This document shows positions 46,101 through 54,659 of a DNA stretch of 64,000 bases, piece by piece. This stretch comes from Breviolum minutum Mf 1.05b.01 (lineage: Eukaryota > Sar > Dinophyceae > Suessiales > Symbiodiniaceae), in assembly GCA_000507305.1 (NCBI GenBank), contig DF239154.1:62001-126000 (forward strand), written 5' to 3'. Under the pieces are notes generated by a model, which saw nothing but the letters and a program-made list of their open reading frames with translations, was not told the DNA's origin and did not search any database. The position numbers and the translations under genes are program-made. Every line of letters begins with the position of its first letter. The first letter of the stretch is position 1.

Positions 46101-48203
46101 AAGAAAAATGAGAAAGACAACTGCAAGGTGGCTGAGCTGTTTTCCCCACCACGTTTTGCTGAAGTGGCTGCAAAGAGAGGCCAACGAGGTCTTTCCTACG
46201 ACCTTCTGCAAGGTTGGGATCTCACAAAGCCGAAAGTTCAGCAACAGGTGAGTCAAGAATTGGCTCGAGAACAACCTGAGCTCCTGGTGTGCTGTCCTGA
46301 ATGCAAGCACTGGCGCGGATGGTATCGTCTCAACCGCAACAAGCTGTCTTTGGTCGAGCAATGTCGCAACAAGAAGGTCGCCAAGAAGCAGGCACAGCTT
46401 GTGGTGGAGGAGGCCAAACAGCAATTGAAGAGAGGTGGCCGAGTCTTAATCGAACATCCATGGAGCTCTGATCTGTGGAAGTATCCACCTATGGCGAAGC
46501 TTCTTCGTCGCATGCACTTGTGCCGAGTGGATCTTTGCGCCTATGGACTTTGCTGTCCCGATTCTGGCCTACCCATTCGAAAGCCCACTGGAATTGCGGT
46601 GTCTCATGTGGACATGGTTCATCTAGCTGCTCAGTGTCCAGGACATCCGAAACATCAATTGGTGGAAGGGAAGTGTTTGGATGGAGAACTTAGAAGTGCC
46701 AAGACAGCTAGGTATACCACAGAATTCTGTGAGCGTTGGCTCTCCTGTGTTGATCACCTTTCACCACCCCCGTCTGTCTTGTACTCAGAGGAGGCCTCTG
46801 AGAAACCGTGTGAGTCTCTTTCCAAAGAAGTGTCCGAAGTGTTAGCAGCAGAACCCGAGTCCATAACCGATGAGCAAATTAAGTCATCACTGAAGAAGGT
46901 TCATAACAACCTAGGACATCCTACCAATAGAAACCTAATGAGGGTATTGAGAAACGCGGGTGGATCAGACCGGGCATTGCAGCTAGCAAGTGAGTTCAGC
47001 TGTTCAATTTGTGATAACCGCCAGCACCCTGGACCATGCCTTCCAGCATCGTCACATCAGATAGTAGATTTCAATCACAGAATAGGTATTGATGTGAAAT
47101 TGTTTCCAGGTTGGGGGGAAAACCAAAAGATAAAAGGGTTCAACATAGTCGACTATGCATCAAGTTTCCAGGTTGTCGTTCCTTTCTACGACACTGAGAC
47201 GGCCCATGTTCTGAAGGATCTGTTTCGTTTGAGGTGGCCATCGTGGGCAGGGGTGCCGGTGGAAGTCATCTGTGATCCAGCACGCACCAATATAGCTGAC
47301 ATGTTTGTCGACCCACTGGAATTGCAAGGTGTTCGTGTTCTTACCACAGCAGCCGAAGCTCATAACCAATTGGGGAAAGTTGAGAAGCACGGTCATTTGT
47401 TTGAAGTCATCTTACAGAAACTCATTGATCAAGTCCAACCCCAAAACCAATTGGAGTATGAAGAGTGCATCTTTCACGCCATGAATAGCAAAAATGAGAT
47501 GTTGAATAGTAAAGGTTTAAGTCCTTGTCAGCATGTTTTCGGCAGAAACCCCAGAGTCCCCGAAGATCTAATCCAGGATAACCCTGATCCGGTAAGAACA
47601 TCTGCAATTCGTGCAGCTGCCAGAAGTGCCGTAGCTACAAGTCAGGATGACCGATCTCTTCGTGAGGCACTCAATGCCAGACCCAGGGTCGAAAGAGATT
47701 TCGTTGCTGGAGATTTTGTTCACTACTGGAGAACCCAAAAGTATATGAATGGAGTTCGTTTAGTCGGGGGTAGGTGGTTTGGAACGGCAATAGTCATGGG
47801 CAAAATTGGTAGGAACGTTCTGGTCTTTCATCGTCGTCATTTGTTCAAAGTTACACCTGAGCATTTGAGACACGCCACACTAGAAGAGAGAGCTGTCGCC
47901 CAAAGTGACGGAAGAGAGTTACTTGGAATCTCGGACTTGGTGTCAGAGGGCAATAACCTACTTGGCAGTCAGTATGTCGATTTGAGTAATCAAGAGAAAC
48001 CCCCATCTGTTGAGTCGTATCAAATCCCAAATCAAGCAGCTGATGCCACTGATGTTTGGGAGCGTCGGGGAAATTTCTGTGTTCGTGTCCATAATCGACT
48101 TAGAGTAGGTAGGTTTATGCCAGCATCCAATGATCCTTTTCTTTCTGAATTTCGTTTGAAAGACTGGAGAAACACCATCCATCGTGCAAGGCAGACCAGG
48201 TGA
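46101..48203 (+). CDS. copia Pol: methyltransferase-like segment and integrase
   Basis: Directly in frame with the preceding piece after the TAG. The first part (about 46147-46760: FSPPRFAEVAAKRG, LSYDLLQGWDL, LLVCCPECKHWRGWYRLN, EHPWSSDLWKYPPM, VDLCAYGLCCPDSG, PIRKPTG) is a region of methyltransferase-like fold seen in dinoflagellate retroelement polyproteins. The integrase follows: an HH-CC zinc module (HNNLGHPTNRNL ... CSICDN), and a DDE core with D in RIGIDVKLF, D in VICDPARTN and E in NQLGKVEKHGHLFE. It stops at TGA 48201, and coding resumes in the +1 frame. Confidence 0.85.
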   Translation, partial: KKNEKDNCKVAELFSPPRFAEVAAKRGQRGLSYDLLQGWDLTKPKVQQQVSQELAREQPELLVCCPECKHWRGWYRLNRNKLSLVEQCRNKKVAKKQAQLVVEEAKQQLKRGGRVLIEHPWSSDLWKYPPMAKLLRRMHLCRVDLCAYGLCCPDSGLPIRKPTGIAVSHVDMVHLAAQCPGHPKHQLVEGKCLDGELRSAKTARYTTEFCERWLSCVDHLSPPPSVLYSEEASEKPCESLSKEVSEVLAAEPESITDEQIKSSLKKVHNNLGHPTNRNLMRVLRNAGGSDRALQLASEFSCSICDNRQHPGPCLPASSHQIVDFNHRIGIDVKLFPGWGENQKIKGFNIVDYASSFQVVVPFYDTETAHVLKDLFRLRWPSWAGVPVEVICDPARTNIADMFVDPLELQGVRVLTTAAEAHNQLGKVEKHGHLFEVILQKLIDQVQPQNQLEYEECIFHAMNSKNEMLNSKGLSPCQHVFGRNPRVPEDLIQDNPDPVRTSAIRAAARSAVATSQDDRSLREALNARPRVERDFVAGDFVHYWRTQKYMNGVRLVGGRWFGTAIVMGKIGRNVLVFHRRHLFKVTPEHLRHATLEERAVAQSDGRELLGISDLVSEGNNLLGSQYVDLSNQEKPPSVESYQIPNQAADATDVWERRGNFCVRVHNRLRVGRFMPASNDPFLSEFRLKDWRNTIHRARQTR

Positions 48204-49578
48204 TAATATCGATAGACCATGGTCCATGCAACAAGCAGCAACACAGCCGCTTCAAGCAGAACCCTGGTTAGGCGAAACCTGGTTTGAAATCCAATTCCCT
48301 GACTCTGATCAAAATACTGGGTTGGGACAACCATCAAGCATTTCACAACCACCCAGTGAAGATGTCCAATTGTTTGATGATAGTGAGTTAGCCCCCGAAG
48401 CAAGTCCACCTGAAACCTCAGCTCCTCGAGTGATGCCGTATGATAAGTCAGCAAGTGCCAGCTCCAGTCGAGCTCATGGCTACGGCCCTCTTCGTTTTAG
48501 GACTCGTGATAGCACCAATTCTTCTGAAGTCCTCATAAGACCTCCTAGTGTTTTCCTTGATGATTTTCAAGAAGCAATGGAAGAAGTGTCCAATGAGAGT
48601 CGTGAGAAGAGAAGTGCCAGCCGTGAACCTTCCGGTAGCCCTAGTGCCAAAGCTGCAAAACATGATGATCGCTCTGAAGTTCTGTTCGCTGAGCTTCGTT
48701 CCATGCCGAATGCCGAAGCTTTGGTAGCAGGTTTCTTGCAGAAACGTATGCAGACTGAGCTGCACCATTCCAATAACCCACCAGCTTTGCAAGAACAAAT
48801 TGATGATGCAAAGGTAATAGAGTTCGTTCACACTTTGCAAGAAGAAAAGAAGGCCTTGAAGGTCATTCCCCCAAAGCAAGCAAGTAAGATTAGAACTGAC
48901 AAACCGGATAGAATCATGACCAGTCGCTTCGTTGTCACAAATAAGGTTGAAGACCAAACCAGTAAGATCAAAGCTAGGTGGTGCCTTCGTGGTCACCATG
49001 ACCCAGATTTGATTACAAAGATAGTTTCGGGTAAGTGTCATTCACCAACCTTGTCCCAGTTGGCACGTAGCGTAGTCTTGCAGCTGATTGTTAGTCATAA
49101 ATGGGAAATGAATCTGGGAGATATCAAAGGAGCCTTCTTAGAAGCTGATGTTCGTGACCAAGCTCTTAGAAACCCAGTTTTTGCTGAACTACCCCCAGGG
49201 GGAGTCCCAGGCATCCCATCAGGAAGCCTCGTGCAAGTTCTAGGAAACATTTACGGAGCAAATGACGCACCCCATAATTGGTACAAGGAGTTTGATGCTG
49301 TTGCTCAGTCCGCAGGTTTTGTGAAATCAAAATTTGATGCCTGCCTCTACTTCTGTTATGGAAGTACTGGTCGTCTCGAAGGTGTGCTGGGAGCCCATGT
49401 CGATGACACTATAACCGGTGGAAACGGTAAGTGTTATGATCAAGCAGTTGCCTTTCTGAAAAACAGATTTCCTTTTCGAAAATGGAGATCCCGGGGAGGC
49501 GAATTCTTGGGTACTCAATACACTCAGCATGAGAACTTTGAAATCACATACCACCAGAAAGAGTACAGAACACATTAG
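48184..49578 (+). CDS. copia reverse transcriptase
   Basis: A linker rich in serine and proline is followed by the copia-type RVT_2 reverse transcriptase: KARWCLRGHHDPD, the catalytic motif GDIKGAFLEAD, YGANDAPHNWYKEFD, and the HVDD box at 49396-49407 (usual form YVDD). It polymerises element cDNA from the tRNA primer. The frame ends KEYRTH stop at 49578. The next frame resumes TEHIRPITISKER, and loss of an AC dinucleotide near 49563 would explain the break. Confidence 0.9.
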   Translation: MQGRPGDNIDRPWSMQQAATQPLQAEPWLGETWFEIQFPDSDQNTGLGQPSSISQPPSEDVQLFDDSELAPEASPPETSAPRVMPYDKSASASSSRAHGYGPLRFRTRDSTNSSEVLIRPPSVFLDDFQEAMEEVSNESREKRSASREPSGSPSAKAAKHDDRSEVLFAELRSMPNAEALVAGFLQKRMQTELHHSNNPPALQEQIDDAKVIEFVHTLQEEKKALKVIPPKQASKIRTDKPDRIMTSRFVVTNKVEDQTSKIKARWCLRGHHDPDLITKIVSGKCHSPTLSQLARSVVLQLIVSHKWEMNLGDIKGAFLEADVRDQALRNPVFAELPPGGVPGIPSGSLVQVLGNIYGANDAPHNWYKEFDAVAQSAGFVKSKFDACLYFCYGSTGRLEGVLGAHVDDTITGGNGKCYDQAVAFLKNRFPFRKWRSRGGEFLGTQYTQHENFEITYHQKEYRTH

Positions 49579-50158
49579 GCCAATTACCATTTCCAAAGAA
49601 AGATCAAAGAAACCCTGGCTTCCAGCCACGGATCGAGAAGTAGCAGCCCTTAGAGCAGTGAATGGTGCCCTCGGCTGGGTCTCATCCCAGTCTCGGCCAG
49701 ATTTAGCAGTCCAAACATCCATTTCTCAGCAGGCCTTTCCGAATCCAACCATTCAACATTTACTAGACCAAGCAGTTCGTCGGGCACGACAACAAAGTGA
49801 TTTAGAAATCAGAGTTCCCTTCATTGATCCTGAAGAACTCACTGTTTGTTTTTGGTCTGATGCTGCCTTTGCAAACTCTAGTGAACATAAGACACAAGCA
49901 GGTTGGGTAATGGGGTTCACCTCCAAATCCATGAGTAAGGGTGATGATGTTCCAGTGCATTGTATCGGTTGGAAGTCATATAAACTCCCAAGAGTAGTGG
50001 CCTCAACCCTAGGAGGAGAAGCACAAGCTTTCTCTAGCGCATCTGGAATTGCTGAATGGACATTGCTGCTATTGGCTGAAGGTTTGGATGGCGTCTTTGA
50101 TTTGAGCGAAGTCTCGGACGTTTTGCTACGCCGCAGTCCAATTGGTATATATGACTGA
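49529..50158 (+). CDS. copia connection and RNase H, first part
   Basis: Contains ALRAVNGALGWVSSQSRPDL, the copia connection motif, then the RNase H domain with its first aspartate in CFWSDAAFANSSE and glutamate in ASTLGGEAQAFSSA. The frame ends IGIYD stop. The next frame supplies MTDCRSLFDHL, so a single-base change near 50145 splits the domain. Confidence 0.85.
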   Translation: MRTLKSHTTRKSTEHIRPITISKERSKKPWLPATDREVAALRAVNGALGWVSSQSRPDLAVQTSISQQAFPNPTIQHLLDQAVRRARQQSDLEIRVPFIDPEELTVCFWSDAAFANSSEHKTQAGWVMGFTSKSMSKGDDVPVHCIGWKSYKLPRVVASTLGGEAQAFSSASGIAEWTLLLLAEGLDGVFDLSEVSDVLLRRSPIGIYD

Positions 50159-50507
50159 CTGTCGATCGTTGTTCGATCATCTGATTTCTCTTGGAAGCGG
50201 TGGACCTCTAGATGACAAAAGAACTGCAATCGATGTTGCAATTATCCGCCAAAGCATTCAAAGAGCAAAATTAGAGCCTAGGTGGTGTCCAACAGGACAC
50301 ATGGTAGCGGATGGTCTCACCAAAGACAAGGGAGAACCTCTAGATTTGCTGAGATCGGTAATCCGCACAGCCCGATACCAGCTGGCAGACGAAGATACCG
50401 TATTGGATAGGAAAAAGGCTGAACGTGAGCTTCGTAAACATAAAGCTGCCACGAGAAACGCACCATCAAAAGTTGATCTGCCCATGCCTGATGTTTCGTT
50501 AATCTGA
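50142..50507 (+). CDS. copia RNase H, C-terminal part
   Basis: Provides the third carboxylate (TDCRSLFDHL), and the terminal motif RWCPTGHMVADGLTK that closes copia RNase H domains. A basic tail (DRKKAERELRKHKAA) ends at TGA 50505. The frame lies +1 to the preceding fragment. Confidence 0.85.
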   Translation: MVYMTDCRSLFDHLISLGSGGPLDDKRTAIDVAIIRQSIQRAKLEPRWCPTGHMVADGLTKDKGEPLDLLRSVIRTARYQLADEDTVLDRKKAERELRKHKAATRNAPSKVDLPMPDVSLI

Positions 50508-50856
50508 GGGGTAGTGAGTTGTCGTTTCCACTTGCCATAAACTGAGATCGTCTTTCCTTCATGTGCAGTGTATAGTTGTCTCTTTTTCTTGAAAGTCTCT
50601 CAGTGTGTCATGTAATATCACACCAAAGTGCCGGAAAGTGTATAAAAGTTTGTGTCCAAAGGTTAGACCCACACGCATAGAATTCGTTTTGTGTAAAGAC
50701 ATGAGTTTTGAGATTGTAAGTAATCACGTCACACCAAGGGTAGAACACTCATCTGAGTGTCGTGTCTTGAACTTAAGCTGGACTCAGCTGCTGGTTCAAG
50801 TTGGAACTGATTACTTGGAGCATTTTCAATTGTCGATTGTCTCCCTTCTTGCGACA

Positions 50857-51477
50857 ATGAGTTTGTCAAAGAGCCCCAATGCACCCTTGTCGGCTGATGA
50901 AGCTCGCACTTTGACCAGCTTGCTGATGCGAATGCAAGCTGCAGGTTTGGAGCCAGCAGCCGATCATCAAGGATATGGAGCGATGACTGACGCCTCAAAG
51001 CGTCGCAAGCCAGAGTCTGAAGTGAGCCTGGAGGAGGAGTTTGAACATATCGAGCCCTTCGTGCAGTACGAAGTTGAGAAGCTTGAAACTGAGAAGCCCA
51101 AGTCCTCCACTGATGGTTCAGTGGGAAAGACTCGAGTGCATATCCCTCTGGTCAACGTTGGAGGAGTCAAGATTCCCCCCAATGAGAAGGATATGGAAGA
51201 TTGGAGCACCACCATCTGTGAACTTCCGAAGGTGTTACACCTGGGAATGTCCTACGCCGAGCTCATCGCTGACCCAGAGTTCATGGACTACCTCATCTGG
51301 GTGAGGACTCATGGAGTGAAGAAAGGTGGCCGCTTTGAAGATTTCTCCTTGTTTCTGCAAGCGGTGGATTACACCAAGGAGCGTGTGTGCCCGAACTCGC
51401 ACCAAACGTTCCCGGGTTCCAATCAGATTCGGAAGAAGAAGGCGCCTGTCGACAAGAAGAAGAACCCAGCTTCTTGA
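50857..51477 (+). CDS. accessory ORF of the copia element, between RNase H and 3' LTR
   Basis: An ATG at 50857 (context GCGACAATGAG) gives a 206-codon intact frame ending TGA 51475. The frame remains open upstream to 50605, but the first 84 codons lack protein-like character. The product has an acidic middle (SEVSLEEEFEHIEPFVQYEV) and a conserved-looking part KDMEDWSTTICELPKVLHLG, YAELIADPEFMDYLIWVRTH, GGRFEDFSLFLQAVDY, then a basic tail RKKKAPVDKKK. No signal peptide or transmembrane segment, so it is not envelope-like. It is the only long frame of the element without a break. I recall similar W..T.CE.PK-type sequences among dinoflagellate hypothetical proteins but cannot assign a function. 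Confidence 0.75.
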   Translation: MSLSKSPNAPLSADEARTLTSLLMRMQAAGLEPAADHQGYGAMTDASKRRKPESEVSLEEEFEHIEPFVQYEVEKLETEKPKSSTDGSVGKTRVHIPLVNVGGVKIPPNEKDMEDWSTTICELPKVLHLGMSYAELIADPEFMDYLIWVRTHGVKKGGRFEDFSLFLQAVDYTKERVCPNSHQTFPGSNQIRKKKAPVDKKKNPAS

Positions 51478-51642
51478 GCTATGATCCTTCTTTGATTTTT
51501 GGATCAATGGATTTGCAAAGTAAGATTTGGATTGACCTGCACTGTCATCTTTTTCTTGTGATGCAGTTGCTTCTATGAAGAGAGGGCGACGGAGTCGCTG
51601 CAGGCTCTCTTTCGGTCTTTTTGTTTGATTCTTTTTAAGTTT

Positions 51643-51648
51643 GGGGAG
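51643..51648 (+). promoter_or_regulatory. probable polypurine tract
   Basis: GGGGAG, two bases before the TG of the 3' LTR, is the only purine run adjacent to the LTR and is the expected plus-strand primer site. It is short. Confidence 0.5.
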
Positions 51649-51650
51649 TT

Positions 51651-51810
51651 TGAAAGCAGTGATCCCCAATGGTCCTTCCATTTCACTTAGCAATCCTGCA
51701 TGTAGTGTGGACTCCTTTGAGGCAACTCCGGCTCAGGGAATCAAAAGGTGTCGGCCGATTAGTGAGTCGCCATTTGGTTGGAGCTCAGGCGAGCTCATTC
51801 AGTTGGTCCA
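51651..51810 (+). repeat. 3' LTR of the copia element
   Basis: 160 bp, differing from the 5' LTR by C for T in GGTCCTTCC and G for A in TTGGTCCA. Host sequence begins CAATTGAGTG. Confidence 0.95.
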
Positions 51811-51879
51811 CAATTGAGTGTCATGTTCCCATAGCTTCTAGCGGTCTACACAGGCTCGCTGTGTAATCTGCTGCAATCT

Positions 51880-52330
51880 TACTTGCATTTCCTTGACCAA
51901 CTTCTTGCAGCAGTGACGCCGAACATGACAATGAAGGAACAACATCAATAAATCCCGGGGCAGTTTTTCCATCTTACCTCGCAGGCTCATACCCAGACGA
52001 GTTGCCCTGAACATACAGAAGAAAGCAAACCAATATGTACTAGTCGTGTAAGTTGCAGTGTTCTTCACGCAGCGTTTTTGACCTCTTTCCAGCGTCGTTG
52101 CTGGAGCTTTCCAGTAAAGAATTCTGTCAAAAAGGCTTTCTACTTCATTCGTTTTCGAACTCTGCTGGGTTGGCATGTCTGAATAGAGGGTCGGCGTTGG
52201 TTTTTGTGGATGCACTGCAAGCTTTTCCTTGTTGCGTTTTGGGGTCTGCGGCAGCTCCAGTTTTGTCCGAGGCAAAACGTTCTTGGAGACCCAGGTGTGG
52301 GCAACAGTTTTTCAACACCCAGAAATGTCA
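51880..52330 (-). CDS. unidentified minus-strand exons
   Basis: Exon about 51998-51880 encodes TRLGMSLRGKMEKLPRDLLM then HCCKKLVKEMQ and ends at the consensus donor GTAAGA after a TGTTCAG acceptor. Upstream, a frame at 52275-52060 encodes KTNEVESLFDRILYWKAP and ATTLERGQK. Both have good protein composition. They lie immediately 3' of the copia element on the opposite strand. Confidence 0.45.
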
Positions 52331-52821
52331 CAAACAGGTATGGTTTTGGTATCGTTCCCGGTATTGTTCTGAAACCCTGATAAGTATGGAAATACCACCG
52401 TGGAAAATACATATGTGCATATATTTAGTAGTTTCGTGCGTACATATCGTTTTTTCTTGTGGACTCTATCATCGTTGTTGAAGATTTTGCTGACTTTTTG
52501 ACATCTACTGAAGACCTACTATGTATTCCCGCTTCTTTCGGAGGTTTTTGAGGTTGCTCATATGTGCTTTTGGTGGACAGGTAAAAATCGCTGGAACCGC
52601 TGCAGTTTTGCCAGCGCATCGTTTAATCAATACTTTTGGCCAAAGAGCTATGTTGCTTGCACTCTCACTTTCAGTGAGGGTTCAACATTCAAATGGACAT
52701 CAGGGACGCTGGAATGAGGCTGCTTTGTGCAGTACCAAAAGTTCATAGTGTCATCCACGGTTTGCCTTTGCTTCTGACTCAATCTAACAAGTTTCTGCTC
52801 TCATTCCTCTTCCAGCCTGGT

Positions 52822-53186
52822 CTATGCAGGCGTCCCCTTGCGCAAGACAGCTGCTATCTTGCAGGCAATTTCTTCTATTGACAAGTTGCGGCAGTCAACC
52901 CTGACACGGCTGGGTTTGAAAACCATCGAAATATACGCCAGCGCAAGCTTTTTGGTGTCTTGGTGACCTTCCCCGCATGCAGGATTGGGTTTCCATTGGT
53001 CCTCTACCTGCAACGGCAGCACATCTAACTTGTACTCTTGGGCATATTCTAGTTCGGCAAATGAAGAATAAGGTGAGTCCGTCATCTCACCGTAATCACT
53101 TGTGCACACAGCCAGCATTATGCCCTTCTCACTTTGGAGCCGGTGCAAATATTCAGCCGTCATTCTGCCAAAACTCTCGCCTGCGC
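52822..53186 (-). CDS. TIR-like domain, 3'-terminal exon
   Basis: The exon starts after a TTCTTGCAG acceptor and ends at TAG 52822. It encodes ESFGRMTAEYLHRLQSEKGI, MLAVCTSDYGEMTDSPYSSF, ELEYAQEYKLDVLPLQVEDQ, YISMVFKPSRVRVDC and SIEEIACKIAAVL. The order strand, SxxY-like loop, E-L helix, LPL strand and terminal helix matches the second half of TIR-type domains as found in many dinoflagellate proteins. An ATG at 53214 offers an alternative start. TIR domains mediate protein interaction or NAD cleavage; which applies cannot be told. The first half of the domain should lie upstream and was not resolved. Confidence 0.6.
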
Positions 53187-53669
53187 CTGCAAGAAACGGC
53201 CAAGGTGCGCCCATTTTGATTCAGGACCATCTTCATTTACAACTACCACTCACAACAACGGTTGGCCGCTTTCTAGATCATCCTAATACTCGGGTACCAT
53301 CGTTTCCGGGAATTGCATCAACATTCCAACATATGCCAATGCGATACCAATACGAGACGTGCGAAGAGCAAGCCGACTGGGGCATGTTGTTCCTTCTGCT
53401 AGGAAAACCTCAAACCTTTCAGTTGAAGGCTGGATTCAGAATGGACACCTGGCTATTTGAAGTTCAAGAGACTGGATTCCAGTCTTTTCATACGATTAAA
53501 TTTCTACTTAGCATCTTCTTGTAGGCTACAATGGACGCAAGCCGACAAGAGATCAGAAACAGAATCTCAGGGAAACAGGGTATAAACATGTACAAACATC
53601 GTAAAGAAATCACAAATGGGCAAATATACAGAACACAAACAAGGATTGATGATTCAATAGAAGTCAACA

Positions 53670-54085
53670 TTCAATCCTGAGCATGAGTCTGACAACAGGG
53701 GTCGAAGTGTGCAGTACATATCTTTTCTGCACCTGCTTCCACCATCATAACGTCGTAGTGGTTCTCCAGCAGAAGCTTGTGCACGGCCCGAAATTTATTT
53801 TCAGTGTCCTCTCAGCTACCAACAGCAGATTCTCGTTGAAAGCACAACTCTACGGGAAGATTCTTGAAGGTTCTTGTTCCACATTGTTTTGAGTATGAAA
53901 GAACTTCGGAGCCTGAATTTCAGCCACTACTGCAATACAAGCTTCCTTGTTTTTCTCGTTGAAGCGCGCAGAAAACATAGCCAACCTGGCGCCATAGCCA
54001 GGTTCCAATTCGACCTGGGTGCATCAGCTCGATTCAATGGGACCTGCATTCTCGATCCAGAAATGCGTGCAACAGAAGCTGTAAG
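53670..54085 (-). CDS. unidentified minus-strand gene, 3' exons
   Basis: Minus-strand segments: about 54085-53995 SGSRMQVPLNRADAPRSNWN; about 53990-53900 AMFSARFNEKNKEACIAVVA then EIQAPKFF after a GCGCCAG acceptor; about 53808-53670 DTENKFRAVHKLLLENHYDV then MMVEAGAEKICTAHFDPCCQ and a stop. Splice signals and composition support coding. No family recognised. It ends about 480 bp upstream of the TIR-like exon. Confidence 0.5.
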
Positions 54086-54439
54086 AAAACAGTCCTGAAT
54101 ATCTAGGATCTGTCTTACATCTGGTTCATAGTGATATTTTCATTACAGGCAACCACTGCAGCAGTTGGTAAATGTTTAGGTACATAATGTGGCTGATAAC
54201 TTTACAAAGTATGTCTTAGGGTTCAAAGTTGACTGTTTGAAGTTGTGAAATTATGTCCAATGAAACATCTAGTCTTCTAGTTGATATGGTGGGGCATTTG
54301 TTGAGATGATAGCGGATTTGTTGAGATGATAGGCAGTTTAAAGTTGTTGGGTTGTTTATGTTTTGTAAAACAATTTGTACGGAAGTACCAGAAAAACATA
54401 AACTCAACTGCTGAGTCAAAGTCCTGCAATATTGGGTTA

Positions 54440-54650
54440 TGAACCACTTTCTCAGAATGAAGCTGCTGGATTTTGCCCAAATGACAACAGCAGACGCTAC
54501 TAACCACTCACCACTTCTGACGCTAAGGGCTGCTCCGATGTCTCGATTGATGCTGCGGCCTGCCGATTCGACCAACATGAGACCAATGAAACAAAGAAAA
54601 ATTGGGCATCCTTGCATGGGAAGGAACGAAACAAGGACATTCTGTTGATG
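54440..54650 (-). CDS. exon candidate, strand uncertain
   Basis: The minus-strand frame encodes CFIGLMLVESAGRSINRDIG and AALSVRSGEWLVASAVVIWA. The plus-strand frame (RMKLLDFAQMTTADATNHSP) is open too. Weak evidence. Confidence 0.25.
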
Positions 54651-54659
54651 TCTTCGAGC

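Larger units (their letters stand above)
44361..51810 (+). mobile_element. Ty1/copia-type LTR retrotransposon, complete but with broken pol
   Basis: The element is 7450 bp with 160-bp direct terminal repeats that start TG and end CA. The order gag, zinc knuckle, protease, integrase, reverse transcriptase, RNase H defines the copia group. A primer-binding site follows the 5' LTR and a short purine tract precedes the 3' LTR. The two LTRs differ at two positions, indicating recent insertion. The coding region is interrupted by one in-frame TAG and four frame changes. It also carries a methyltransferase-like segment between protease and integrase, and an extra frame after RNase H. Flanks (AAGTT left, CAATT right) do not give a clean target duplication. 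Confidence 0.95.

Noticed and set aside
50605-51477. Envelope gene of an endogenous retrovirus
   Set aside because: No signal peptide, transmembrane helix or glycosylation pattern; element is copia-type.
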